From Hansfordia pulvinata (Eukaryota; Ascomycota; Sordariomycetes; Xylariales): DNA of 64,000 nt. Numbering within the stretch: the first letter of the stretch is position 1; the number at the start of each line of letters is the position of its first letter. Location: contig BJKQ01000010.1 in the NCBI GenBank assembly GCA_006538405.1, positions 868,001-932,000 on the forward strand, given 5' to 3'. Shown piece after piece: positions 33,001 to 44,919 of this stretch. The translations under genes and the position numbers were made by a program. The notes beneath the pieces are model-generated. The model worked only from the letters and a program-made list of their open reading frames with translations. It had not been told where the DNA came from and did no database searches.

Positions 33001-33484
33001 GTTCATCTGGAATAGCGACCGCAGCTTCTTCCAGCTGGTGTGCGGGATGGAGTCGTTCGGGGGCCGAGTCGTGGTTGGGGCCGAGACCGGATACGGGTGG
33101 AGGCTCGGGATGCTCATGCACAGAGTCTGGCGTCGGGTCGGGCGCAGACCCCTGAGCAGGTGGCGGGGTGGCAGACTCTGCCGTAGCAATTGCTATGGGC
33201 GGCGTGGTCGACGATGCGGCGGCGGCGGCGGCGGCAACGGCAGCGGCAGCAGTGGCCGTCGCGTCAGTGGCGACCGCGTCCTGCGCAGCGACAGGGTCGA
33301 TGTCGGGGGCGTCATGGGGAGGGAGGCCGTTATGGTTGTCGTCGTCGTCGTCGTGGATGTCGCGTGAGGGCGACGATGCGGCGGTCGGAGCCGGCCTCTG
33401 GGCCGGGACGGAGTCGGCGGGCGTCGCGGGCGTCGCGGGCGCCGGGGCAGAGTGGGCCGCGGCGCCGGTGCCCCGGTCGTCCAT
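30015..33484 (-). CDS. Zn2Cys6 transcription factor with central zinc cluster, 1138 aa
   Basis: Minus-strand exons 33484-31161 and 31107-30015 join in phase. The binuclear zinc cluster spans about residues 466-493 with spacing C-x2-C-x6-C-x6-C-x2-C-x6-C, followed by a basic linker (MKRRGPPNKHAEAAKAAKR) that should contact DNA. Downstream is the helical fungal-specific transcription factor domain (FLALLASMIGILVASFP, DDAATSYFLALSAAYTLQWK, MSKRIFWVMVAGIRTMTQLG). The 465 residues before the cluster are low-complexity, rich in Ala, His, Gln, Asp and Pro. Most fungal Zn2Cys6 proteins have the cluster near the N-terminus, so the position is unusual. The C-terminus ends in a Gly/Ala-rich stretch and an acidic tail. 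I cannot assign an ortholog or target pathway. The ATG at 33484 (MDDRGTG) is preferred over an in-frame ATG at 33829. Confidence 0.88.
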
Positions 33485-35582
33485 GGTCAGCCAGGACGGC
33501 AGATGGGCAGTCGGAAGGCAGACAGAGGGCGGCCCTACCCGGGGCGTCGAGGGGTGTGTGGGCTGGCCGGCAGAAATGGGGAATAAATACGGCAAATACT
33601 CGTGGAAATACCCAACGGTCGGAAGAGGATCAAGTTTGGGCGGGCTCGGGAGACAGAGTCGCGCTAGTGTGGGTGGGCACCCACCGGCAGACTGGTGCGG
33701 CTCCCGGCGGTCCCTCGTACGAGACCGATGACGGGGCCTGCAGCGCTGCAGGCGTCGGCGCGTCGCGGGCCGGGTCCCCAGTACATTCAATGCGACTGCG
33801 ACTACAGCGCCGGCAAGGTGCGAGGACATGCATACATCCGCCTACTAGGTTACCTAAGGTACTTGCCACGGATATGCAGATCTGTGCTGTCTCTGCTGCC
33901 GCGGTCGAGTTTGATGAGGTACCTCAAGCAGCTGTCTCTGTCCCTGGCCCGGGGAGTATGGGCATGATGCCATCAGCCAATGCAAGGCAACTGAGCCGTC
34001 TGAACTTCGACATTGAATGCTGTCCGTCACGAAATCCAATGGGTGTGGCCATCCCGCTTCTGTGACTTCTCAGCTCTCAAAAGGATCGATGATCCATGGC
34101 CGGGAGCAAAAATCCTGGCTGACTGGTGTTCAACTCCAGGATTTGGCAGCAAAACAGCCTTTCATCGCGTCAGTTGCCAGTGTCGTCAAGCACAGCAGCG
34201 TCAAGAAACGGTCGAATACGACGTCATGGGCGATATTGAACTCATATTTCCATGCTGATCAGATGCTGGTAGGCACGCAGAGATAGTGTCAGACCGTAAG
34301 CCCCGTACGCCCCCTCAGCAGCCGACCCCGCGCCATGTGCGTCTCTGCAAGGCCGGGATGACGCGTTCGCTATTGCCGCGGCTGAAGCACACAACGACCA
34401 TGGCGAAAGTCCATGAGTGTTGACTGCATCATTGCGAAAACACCGACACGGTCCGCATTGCTTGGGCGTGACTGAGGCGCATTCCTGGGTTGAGAAGCAA
34501 CGCGTCCGATTCAGGGTTCGGCACGACAGACACCGCTCAATGTACCTACATGTACATTGGGCAATCTGCCGAGCGGTACTCGTATGCCATGTTTGCTCAC
34601 CGCCAACCAACGGTCGAGCAATTGCAATTTACCAAAGCCATGAGCCACTCGGGTGCATGTCGAATGCGATCGCCTCGCTGTGTTTGTTTGGTGCTACCAT
34701 TGATGTTCAGAATCGTATGTCGTATCGCGCGCTGTACTTGTATCAACTTCAGCTCGTCGTCATGCCACCATCTAGGTACGAGCATGGTGTGTCGAAGGAG
34801 GGACATTCGCAAGGCCGAAGGCAGATTGATCACTGTGCACGACAGTGCGAGACGCACTTGACGCGCGGGTCCACCCCCTGCCAAAGTGCCTCGCAGCGTG
34901 GCAGCCAAGTCTTTAGCCGCCGACTGCAGCGTGTTGTGGGCGGGAGCTAGGAAAGGAGACGCTGGGGCTGCAGGAAAAGCTGGCAGGCGCAAATCGTCCA
35001 GGAGCCCTCGCACTGTACGTGGGGAACGAGTATAGCCTGTAGGTACCTACCGTACCTAAGGCTGTACTGGCACCCGCCGCCCTGATGGGCAGCGTTCAAT
35101 GTCATGTCCTCAGCCTGTAAGTATCCCCCGGCCCATTGTGGGTGGCAAGACACATGCCTTGGCGTGCCGCATGTCTCGACAGCGCCTGCCTTTACCCACT
35201 CGCATGCTGAACATCCATTCCAGCTCCCAACGTCGAGTCCCGTCGCCTGCTCTGCCGCTTCAACACACGCCGACACATGGACGACTAAGTTAGTTGACGT
35301 CCCTCGCAGCGCCCGACACGACTCGATACGACACGCCACGCCACGATCCCCTCGCGCTCCTCCCGGCCCGCCACCACCACCCTCACCCCTGCTGTCGCCG
35401 CCTTGCACGCTCCCAACGGCCACGCTGGCTTGACAGCCCCGTCCCCTCGCCGCGCCGCCGCCACTTGCACCCCCGTCGCGTGCTCGCCGCCCACCCCGTC
35501 CCATCTATCGGCCTCGACCCAGGCCCAACTCTGCTCTGCCCTCTCTTGACCTGCCCTTCTCTCCTGACAGCCCGCACACACC
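33485..35582. other. Divergent intergenic region with TAGGTACCTA palindrome
   Basis: Shared upstream region of the zinc-cluster gene and VPS74. Contains the perfect palindrome TAGGTACCTA at 35040-35049 and a related TTACCTAAGGTA at about 33849-33860. The 300 bp before VPS74 are C-rich, consistent with a promoter and leader. No gene is seen. Confidence 0.45.
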
Positions 35583-36866
35583 ATGTCGTCCGGGCTGACG
35601 AGACGTCGTGGTGGCGCCGGCGGCGGCGCTGCTGCCGTCGCCAACAACGAGACCGACGGCGGCTCTTCCACTCCGCGCTCCAACTCGGCCCAGAACGTCC
35701 GCGACAGCGCCCCCGAGACCAGCTACGAGAGTGGAGAGAACGGCCACAAGATTGCCTTCGACCCCCGCGACATGAGCGAGAGCGCCGAGCGCAGCAAGCA
35801 GCCCAAGCTGACCATGATGGAGGAGGTCATCCTCTTGGGCCTCAAGGACAAGCAGGTGCGCCATTCAGCCCCGTCTCCCCCCCCCCCCCCCCCCCCCCCC
35901 CTTTCTTGACCAGAGACGCGTAGAGACGCCGAGCTGACTGCTGACCTGCCTGTTCGCGCTTGCAGGGCTACCTCTCATTCTGGAACGACAACATCAGCTA
36001 CGCCCTTCGCGGCTGTATCGTCCTCGAGCTTGCCTTCCGCGGCCGCATCGCCATGCAAAAAGACGCCTCTCGGCGGCGCTTCCCTCTGGCCGACCGAAAC
36101 ATTGAGGTTGTGGACGACACTCTGACTGGCGAGGTCCTGCTGGACGAGGCACTCAAGATGATGAAGCAGAGCGAGAAGATGAGCGTCGCCTCCTGGATCG
36201 ACCTCATGAGCGGTATGTGCCCCTGCGCCGACGCCGCCACTTTGCACCGCATGACTAACGCCTCGCAGGCGAGACCTGGAATCTCATGAAGATCGGCTAC
36301 CAACTCAAGCAGGTCCGCGAGCGTCTCTGCAAGGGCCTTGTCGACAAGGGCATTCTGCGCACCGAGAAGCGCAACTTCCTGCTTTTCGACATGGCCACGC
36401 ACCCCGTCGTGGATGGTGGCGCCAAGGAGGAGATTCGCCGGCGTGTCAGGAACGTCCTGACCCAGCGCACCGTCGTCATCCAGGGCTCCCAGTGGCTGCC
36501 TGAGAACCTCGAGTTCCGCTACGCTCGCACAATCTCCATGATCTGCGCCGCCTACGCGGCCAACGTCCTCGAGAACGCCCTCAGCACCCTGGGCCACGAA
36601 GCCCGCGAGCGCGCCTTCACCCAGACCGACGAGCTGCTCGCCGAGTACTCGCAGTGGCCCTTTGGCCGCAAGCCCAGCTCGACGGGCATCGGTGCCAACA
36701 TGTCGTCTGTCGTCGCCGAGGTAAGTCGATCGCCGCCCCCTGTCCGGCAAGCTTGGGTGTTGACTCGAATAAACAGGAACTGTCTGGCGCCAAGGACAAG
36801 GATCTTCAAATGGAGGTCGTTGCCGCTTGCCTGAGCGTCTTCACTCGCCTCGACTCTCTCTTGTAG
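35583..36866 (+). CDS. VPS74: Golgi phosphoprotein Vps74/GPP34, 353 aa
   Basis: Exons 35583-35855, 35966-36212, 36269-36720 and 36777-36866, all in phase. The GPP34 domain begins at [25 protein letters not shown] sequence (residue ~78) and continues to the end ([43 protein letters not shown]). Vps74 binds PI4P at the Golgi and packages glycosyltransferases into COPI vesicles. An arginine cluster (RRR at residues 7-9) sits where yeast Vps74 uses arginines to bind coatomer. The N-terminal ~75 residues are Ser/Gly-rich and likely disordered. Intron 1 holds a 25-C run at 35877-35901. Length fits the family (345 in yeast). Confidence 0.95.
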
Positions 36867-38281
36867 ACTGGGCTCCTTGCCCACGTCCTTATTCTCACTA
36901 CTGGACTCATACAGCCCTCAACTTCAAATCGCCGAGTCAAGACATCCCGGCACAAGCCCGACCAGATCCATTCATGAACCCCCGAACCCCCGAGCCCACC
37001 CACACACGACACGACAAGACCATGCCTGAGGGTCCACTAGTTGAAGTGTCCCCCTATTCAGGACAACCACCAACCTGCCTATTCCCAACCATCAGCCTCG
37101 CCAACCCCCGAGACACCTCGTCCAACCACTGTTTCTGTTGCTATCTTTCCTATTATTACTGTTTGGATCACATGCAGCCAGAGAAGACAGGCGGTCGCAC
37201 GACGTTTATGATTACACAGATTTCGATTTCTTGGGGTCGGAGGGAATGTTTCTGTTTCTACTGGGACGGGTTTGAAAAAGGTCAAAAGCAACAATGGCAA
37301 GGTCGGCCTGGGGCTCGTCATGATAGCCCGGCAGGCTCGTCTGAGCTTGCGGGCACTGAAAGAGGCGGAAGGCCTTCCGCAGAGACTAGATGAAACGGAT
37401 TACCCAGCTGGCTGGCCAACCACGTGTTTCCTCAGTCCAACGGGCACATTGCAAAAGCATAGCGGTGGCCATGTGGCCGGTTGGCGTGGTCCACCTTGAT
37501 GATGAGCATAGGACATGGGAGCGCAGGAAGCGAGCCTGCGGCGTGGCAGACCGGCAAAGTGTGTGTTAATGGGTGAAGCCCTGGTCCCGTCACCTACGTG
37601 GCGATTCCCAGGCGGTGCAGAAGCTTTTCGCGCGATAAGGCATATCGCTCCATCAAGCCGGTATTCTGCTCCCCCTGGCTCGCAAAGTCTCCGACACTGG
37701 CGTCCCACCACCTTTATCCTTTCCCCTGCCCTTTACACCCACGGTGGTCGGGTCTGCCGCGGCTGTTGTGCCCCATGCCCGGCGAAAACCTCCTTGTTGT
37801 ATCCCATTTCTTCCGCCATGTTATAATAGTCTCTCTTCCCAACTAGGCCCCCGCCGAATCGATGACGTGAAACCCTAGGTTGTTTTGTCAGCAACGTCCC
37901 GTGGATGCTGTGTGAACTGCGAGTCCCTCCGCCAAGTTGTCAGCCCAATCCCCTCCTCTGGGCATGGTCACGGCTGCGCCGTTCACGCTGCTGCCAATGC
38001 ACAAGGGGTCTAGAGAGACATCCCGTCAGTCTCGGAGATAGGAAGGAGTCGTTGTCTTGGGTCTGTCGATACCTCAGGCAGCCGAGATTGGCCGTCACAA
38101 TGGTGCTTGCGTCTAGCGCAATGGCTGATGCGGCGGAGATGGATGATATCATTCATGTCTATGGCAAAACGCTTCCCCCGGGCCCCCTTTTCAACTCTGG
38201 CACGCCTCCTTTTTGACTCCGAGATCGCGGGGTCGCGCACGAGGATTGCTACACAGTGGTACCATCATCATCTAGCACGGC
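36867..38281. other. Convergent intergenic stretch, no gene seen
   Basis: 3-prime regions of VPS74 and CCT6. A less GC-rich portion at 37080-37270 probably is the VPS74 3-prime UTR. No supported gene. Confidence 0.4.
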
Positions 38282-40429
38282 TTATTCCTCCTCCATGCCG
38301 GCCGGGCCGCCTTGCCGGCCCATCTGGCGCGCCTTGAGCATCTCGTCGCACAGCAGCAGGTTGGCGGCGATGCTGGACGAAGAAGCCACGCAGTTCCTCA
38401 ATACCCGGAACGAGTCGAAGACGCCCTCCAGAACGGGGTCCATGGGCTGGCCTGAGGACAGGTCCAGACCGACAACGTTCTCGTCTGCGTATTCGTCTTG
38501 GAGAGCAGCCACTGGAGTCGTGTTAGTCGATTCTGTAGATACGGGATGTGAGTCGCGTGGCAGGACTTACAGGCATCCTGGATGTCGTGGCCGGCGTTGG
38601 CAGCCAGGGTCTTGGGAATAACCAGGAGGGCGTCGGCGAACGCGTCGACACCCCACTTGGCCTTGCCCTTGACCGTCTTCTTGAAGGCGTCGCTCTTGAG
38701 GTGGCTGGCACACGCGACCTGGAAAGCACCGCCTCCGGGCACAACGCTCTTGTCGACAATCATGTTGTAGACGCTGCGCAGGCCGTCGCGCACGGCATCG
38801 GAGATCTGAGTGATGGTGTGGGCGTTGGGGCCCTTGATCATCAGGGTGACCGACTTGGGGTCCTTGACTTCCTCGATGAAAGTGTACTTCTCCTCGCCCA
38901 GCTGTTGCTCGTAGACCAGGCCGGCCCAGCCGAGAACGTCGGGGGTCAGGTCGTCGACGCTGTTCTGCGCAACACCGCCGCAGATGAGCTGGAGGCGCTC
39001 CATGTTTCTCCGCTTGGCTCTGCGCAGCGCAAAGATGCCGTTCTTGGCCAGAACATCGAGCGACAGGGGGTCGATGCCCTTCTGGTTGACAATGACGAAG
39101 CTCTTCTTGGGGTCGTTGCCGCAGACCTCCTTCTTGAGCTCGACGATCTTCTTGAGCTTGGCGTCGACAAAGCGGCGCTCGCTCTCGACCAGCTGCTCGC
39201 GCTGCTCGGCGCTGGAGTAGAAGAAGCCCGAGTTGATCTCCGACTTCTCGTACTCGAGGCTGACGTTCATGGTGAGGATGTGGGCGTTCTCGAGGCGCTT
39301 GGGCATGTCGGGATGTCTGGCGCCGTGGTCGAGGGCCAGGCCGCGGATCAGCTGCGTGTCCGAGGCCGTGCGGTGCTGCATCTTCATGATCTCCACCATG
39401 TGCAAGTCGGGCTTCTCGGGGGCCTGGTAGATGGCCAGGACGGAGTCGACAATGTCGGGGGTCAGCTTCTTGGCCAGAGTGGCGTTGATCTTGGTGGAGA
39501 GCGACGTCCGGGCGACAGACAGCAGGAGCTCGCGGTCAACCTCCTTGTCGATCTTGAAAGAATCGAGGAACTACGGGGAAGGGCGGGTTAGCGATGGGGC
39601 CTGCGGGCGACCGTGGCAGGGCCACACGAACCTTGAGCGACTCGTTCTTGGCGATCTCGAAGCCGTCGGTGATGATGCGGGGATGGAGGCCCTCCGAGAT
39701 GTAGCGGTCGGCCTGCTTCAGCAGTTCGCCGATCAGCAGAACAGCGGAGGTGGTACCGTCACCGCAGATGTCGTCCTGGGCCGTGGCGGCTCTCGCAATC
39801 ATGACGGCCGTGGGGTTCTGGATCTGCATCTCGCGGAGAAGAACGTTGCCGTCCTTTGTGAGCTTGATCTGGAAGGGAGGCGAGGTAGGTCAGCGTCGAG
39901 CTCGGGGCGGTCATCATATCGCGGTCGCAGCGAGGTAGGTAGCTTCGAAAGGCTGGCGATTTGAGGGGCGGGAGACAGGATGATTTACCTGACCAGAGCC
40001 GTCGACGAGCCTGCCAGATGGGTCAGCATTTGGGCGGGGCCGCAAGAGAGGGGCTCTACTCACATCTTTATCGTGCCGAGGGGACCGAGGTTGGACTTGA
40101 GGACATCCTGAAGACCTTCACCGGCGCTGATGTTGACCTTCAGAGCTTCACCCCGCCGCTAGTAGGAGAAAAGTAGCATGTCAGCGAATTCCAGGCCGGA
40201 GTGCACGAATCGAAACGAATCCCATGTCGCGAGGAAGTGAGAAGACGAGGACTGCAAAGCGCATGTGTCGAGCCAGGGCTCTGGCGACGGCGATGGAGTG
40301 GTGCTGCAGTTGGGATGGCGGGGCTGAGGCGAGGCGAAAATTGCAGCAAGCTGGGAGAGGCGGGGAGCGAAGGAGGGGTGAACATACCCGGGACTCGGCC
40401 TTGGGGTTGAGAAGCTGGGCCGCCGACAT
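38282..40429 (-). CDS. CCT6: Chaperonin TCP-1 zeta subunit Cct6, 541 aa
   Basis: Minus-strand exons 40429-40388, 40158-40064, 40010-39989 (22 nt), 39868-39632, 39570-38571 and 38511-38282 give exactly 541 residues. It starts [20 protein letters not shown], the hallmark of the zeta subunit. ATP-site motifs are [14 protein letters not shown] (57-61) and GDGTTS (89-94). [11 protein letters not shown] and [11 protein letters not shown] are in the C-terminal half. CCT is the cytosolic hetero-octameric ring that folds actin, tubulin and WD proteins. Intron spacing is dense at the 5-prime end, with a 22-nt exon that encodes LVDGSGQ. A CTAC-CTAG-rich acceptor ends intron 1. The gene is divergent from the prenylcysteine-oxidase-like gene. 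Confidence 0.96.
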
Positions 40430-42078
40430 GATGAGAACTGCACTGCTGGTGGGGGGGTGAGGCGGTTCGTGTGGTGGTCGGGGGCGGTTGGTGATGGTGA
40501 CGGGACCAGAGGAGGGCGTATCGTCACTTTTCGCCGGTGTTCTACGAGTACTTGCCTCTGCGTCCAGGAGGTGTGCGTGCGACTGGCGGTGGTGGGATGT
40601 TTGCAGGCCAGGGTGCCGCAGGTGCGGTCAAGTGCAGTCGGGGTACCTACGTGGGGCGCAAGTCGACGACAGGTAGATGCGGCGGCCTGTGCAGGCCAGG
40701 ACTGGCGGCAAGCTACCCCTCGGGTACGTCGCGAGTGCGCGACCGTCCTGATAGGTACCTACCTACGTAGGTAATCGATGGCGGGGCTAAAATCCATCTG
40801 GACGTGGCAACCGCCCGCCTGGACGCAAAGTGCCAGCTACCTGAGATGTGCTCGTACCCGTTGGTACATGAGGCACCTTACCTCATAAGGCTGTCCAGGG
40901 CTGCCCTCGGGACCCTGGAGCTGGGCCCGAATTGAAGTGCTTGGTACCTCTCCAGCTACGACGAGTACCTCCATTCTCACTGCTCATCGGTGTGGCTCGT
41001 CGACATGAAGGGCTGCGTCACGTGCAAGCACGCGCATTGCACTACGCTGAAGTGATGATGAAGCCGTTCAAAGCTATTCTGAGATGGCAGAGTTTGATGT
41101 GCCGCGTCCATGAGTGTTCTAGGTCGCTGAGGAAAGCGACGGGCCGACGCCCCCTGACTGATAATCGCTGTTGCTTCTCGACGCTTTCGCCCTCCAGTCG
41201 TAGACGCTTTCGCCCTCTAGTCGCCACCACTTTCGCCTTCTCTCTTGGCCAATGAACCCACTGCCGCCCCTCACGGAGACCCCATGATGCGAGGTCCAAA
41301 ATGCAGTCCGAAATGCAAAGTGCCAGCTACCCCATTTGTCCTCTCACAGTCTCCTGCGCCCAGTCGAAATGGTAGCACTCGGGCTGCTGTGGCGCTTGTA
41401 CTCCCAGCCGCCAGCTGCGAGTACCTATCAAGAGCTTCACGGCTCGACATTTACTATGGTGCCTCAGCTGAATGGTCGCAGATAGGAGAGGCAGCTTGCA
41501 AGGGCAAATCCACTGCTCGGGTCCTTTCGCTCCGTTCCCGAGCCTGCCCCATGCATCGCCGGGCTCATGAGTCGCCGCTACGGCCGCCGTCCAGTCGGGC
41601 AAGGCCGGGCTGTCGGGGTGGTTGCGAGTACGGAGTAGGGTAGCACAGCCGCCACTTGAACGCGGTTATTAGGTGCCTAGTCTCTATCGAGATGTGACAC
41701 ACGACGGGGTGGCGCATGTACCGTCGAGTTGCGCGTGGTATGTCCTCAACCAGGTGCCGAGAAGCTACTCGTACCCGGACATGTACTTGGGGCCGTCTAA
41801 TGGCCCCCGGTCTACGAATACAGGGGACCGCAGGGACCTCAGCTTGCCGCCTCTGTGGTGGCGCCGGACTTGCCCACCACCGGCGCCCCCGTCGACATCG
41901 TCGCCCATCCGCGACCGACGTATAAAAGACTACGCCAGTCCGGCGATTCCCGCTCGCCATCATCTGTCTGTCTTCGGCCGTCTCGCCCTTGCTGCGTCGA
42001 ATCTGGCGCCTCGACCCTGATCAACTCGGTCCTGGCTACCGCATAGTCGATCGGCTCGGATCCACCGCCCTCGCCACC
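40430..42078. other. Divergent promoter region with TAGGTACCTA palindrome
   Basis: Shared upstream region of CCT6 and the flavoprotein gene. TAGGTACCTA at 40752-40761 is immediately followed by the palindrome CCTACGTAGG. A one-mismatch copy (TAGGTGCCTA) lies at 41670-41679. The 120 bp before 42079 contain a TATA-like TATAAAAG at 41921-41928. No gene is seen. Confidence 0.5.
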
Positions 42079-43884
42079 ATGCTGCTTTCCCACCTCGTCG
42101 CCGCCTCGTCCCTGCTCTTCCTAGGCCCTGGTCACGCCAGCCGCTCGCCAGAAGCCAGGGACTCGCCCAAAAAGCGCGTCGCCATCATCGGTGAGTCTAC
42201 ATGCGCGCTGCCAGGCCTCGTCGCCTCTTCGCGAGCAAACCGCCTCGTGACGCCACGGTCCACTCCCCGCTTCTGCGACCCAGGGGGTTCACCACTTACA
42301 CCTCTGGGGTGCCCACCGGCTGCTGCGGTCCTTCTGAACGGGCAACCTCGGCAAGTTGTCTTTGCCCTGCTAACTCGCCCCAGGCGCCGGCGCTGCTGGC
42401 TCGTCGGCCGCGTACCACTTGCAGCAGTTTGCTGAGAAAGATGGCGTCGACGTCGACATCACCGTCTTCGAGAAGACCGATCACATCGGCGGCCGCACTC
42501 TGACCGTCGACGTGTACGGCGACAAAGATTTGCCCGTCGAGTTTGGCGCATCCCTGTTCGTCAAGAAGAACCACATCCTGTACGACGCCACCGAGAAGTT
42601 CGGGCTGAAGCGTGACACGCACGGCGGTTCCGGCAACGAGGGCACCGGCATTTGGGATGGCCACTCCTTCGTCTTCCAGACCAAGGGCGACATCTCGAAA
42701 TGGTGGACGGTGGCCAAGATGTTCTGGCGCTATGGGACGGCCCCGATCCGCACACAGATGCAGGTGCAAGCGACCGTCAACAAGTTCCTCGAGATGTACG
42801 AAGCGCCCAACTTTCCCTTCGACTCCCTGACCGACGTGGCCCGCGATTTGGATCTTGACAAGGTCGTCGGCATCACGGGAAAAGACTTCCTCCAGCAACA
42901 CAAGGTAAAGCCCCCTGCGTCCCTGCACCCACCGCGCCCTCCCTCCCGTGCTGACCTCTCCCGCAGCTGGATGGCGGCTTCGCCCACGACATGGTGCAGG
43001 TGGGCACCCGCGTCAACTACGCGCAGAACCTGGATAGGATCCATGGCCTGGCGACCATGGTCTCCATGGCCACGGCGGGCGCCATGTCCGTCCAGGGCGG
43101 CAACTGGCAGATCTTCTCCGAGATGGTCAAGGCCTCGGGCGCCGCCATGCGTCTCAACACCACCGTCACCGAGATAGGGCGCGACTTCAAGGCCGGCCGC
43201 ACTGGCTCGGCAGCCAAGTACACGGTCAAGACGCGCAGTAGCAGCGGCTTCCCGGCGCAGAAGGACGAGGAAGTCTTCGACAGGGTCATCGTGGCCACCC
43301 CCTACCAGTTCAGCGGCATCAAGACCAAGACGCTACAGAAGATCGAGGAGGTTCCCTACGTGAAGCTGCACGTCACCCTCTTCGCCACCCCGCTGCGCTT
43401 CAGCCCGAACTTCTTCCTCTCGCGGAATGGCGCCCAGGTCCCTCTCGAGGTCCACACCACCCTGGCCGAGGACGAGGACGGGATCGAGGGAGTCGGCAAC
43501 ACGGGCTTCTACTCGGCGTCGCTTGTCAAGAAGGTCAAGAACCCCCACACCGGCCAGAAGGAGTTCGTGTACAAGGTCTTCTCGCCCAAGGCCCTCACGG
43601 CCGACTTCCTGACCCATCTCTTGGGCGAGACGGTGCCCCGGTCCATCCTGATCGGGGATCCCGCGGACCGCAAAGGGCCCATCAGCTGGTACCACTCGGA
43701 TGTCTTCCACCCGTACACGGTCGAGCAGCCGCGCACCGACTTCCAGGGCCCCTACATCGGCACGGGGGCCTACTACACGTCGGGGATGGAGGGGTTCATC
43801 TCCACCATGGAGACGATGGCTCTCATGGGCAAGAACGTCGCCCGCCTGATGGTTAACGACTTGAAGAAGGGCGGGGAGGATTGA
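42079..43884 (+). CDS. Prenylcysteine oxidase-like FAD protein, 516 aa
   Basis: Exons 42079-42190, 42384-42904 and 42967-43884 join in phase. A signal peptide (LLSHLVAASSLLFLGPGHA) leads into a FAD Rossmann motif, RVAIIGAGAAGSSAA (GxGxxG at 38-43), with VFEKTDHIGGRT after it. The C-terminal half carries the prenylcysteine lyase domain (VEQPRTDFQGPYIGTGAYYTSGMEGFISTMET region). Family knowledge: prenylcysteine oxidases release free cysteine and a prenyl aldehyde from prenylcysteine in the lysosome or vacuole. Fungal members have signal peptides and may act on other lipids. The first intron interrupts the GxGxxG motif after its first base. The product is probably secretory or vacuolar. Confidence 0.9.
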
Positions 43885-44516
43885 ATTGTGTAGGCTGCTG
43901 TCTTTAGTATATCGCTTTGTTTGGTCTTATCGAATCATCTACGTGGACACCGGAGCACGGCGTGAATCATTTGGCGTTGATCTCCTGCAGCACCTCAACC
44001 ATGGGCTGGCAGGCCGTCTCATCGAAAGGAGGGCGAATTGACCTGGATTTGTAGAGGGCAGCGGGGAAGCTGTCCCTGATCGCCACCACCGGCTTGCTCT
44101 GAGGGTATCGGACCAGGCATTATCTCGGGCAAGCATGAATGGTCGCGTGCAACTCTAGATATTGGCACATCTATCCCAGCGCAGTTGAGTTTGAGGTCAA
44201 GGGGAGTCGCCGGCTAATGTTCCTTATACTGCCTGCCGTTTCGAATCCGATGTGGTCTGGCTGGTCAGCAAAGAAACAGCCAGCAGACACAAGACCCGGC
44301 CAGAACAGCCGGAAGCGCTCAATCAGAGGAGAGTCCAATCCAAGGGCTTGTGTATGCCCGGGAAGCGATAGATATCATCCAGTCTCTTATATAGTCTATA
44401 TTCTATAATGATTAAAGTGCTCCGACTCGCTTCGCCCCTCCACCAGCCCCCCCCCCCCCCCCCCCCCCAACTTCCCATTCGAATCGCATTCAGATACCCC
44501 CCCTCCATCCCGGGTC
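43885..44516. other. Intergenic stretch with orphan coding-like fragment
   Basis: The minus strand is open from 44119 to a TGA at 43967-43969. It encodes about 50 residues that read like a natural C-terminus (VVAIRDSFPAALYKSR, FDETACQPMVEVLQEINAK). No start codon or upstream exon is evident, so it may be a gene remnant. A 22-C run lies at 44447-44468. Confidence 0.35.
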
Positions 44517-44857
44517 TCAGCTGCAATCCTCCGCCGCCCGGACCACCCCGACGACGCGGTCGATGAAGGCGTCGTACCGCGCGTAGAACAGCGCCGTCTC
44601 GGCCAGCCCGAGCATGTAGCCGGGGAAGCAGTGCGGCAGGCCCCGGTAGGCGTAGACCTCGTCCCCGTCTCTCGTGGTGGTGGTGGCGCGGGGGTCGTCG
44701 TCGTCGTCGTCGTTGTCGGTCTCTCCCCCGCCGCCGCCGCTTGCTTGCGCCCGCGCCAGCGCCTCGCCGTACGCCAGCGCCTCGTCGCGCATCACGTCCA
44801 GGCCGGCGCACTGTATCACTGTTGTTTGCAAGGTCAGCGTCTGTTATGAAGAGTCGG

Positions 44858-44919
<62 letters not shown>

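Noticed and set aside
44238..44250. tRNA B-box-like TTCGAATCC
   Set aside because: Flanking bases do not form a T-arm and there is no A-box or acceptor stem; no tRNA called.
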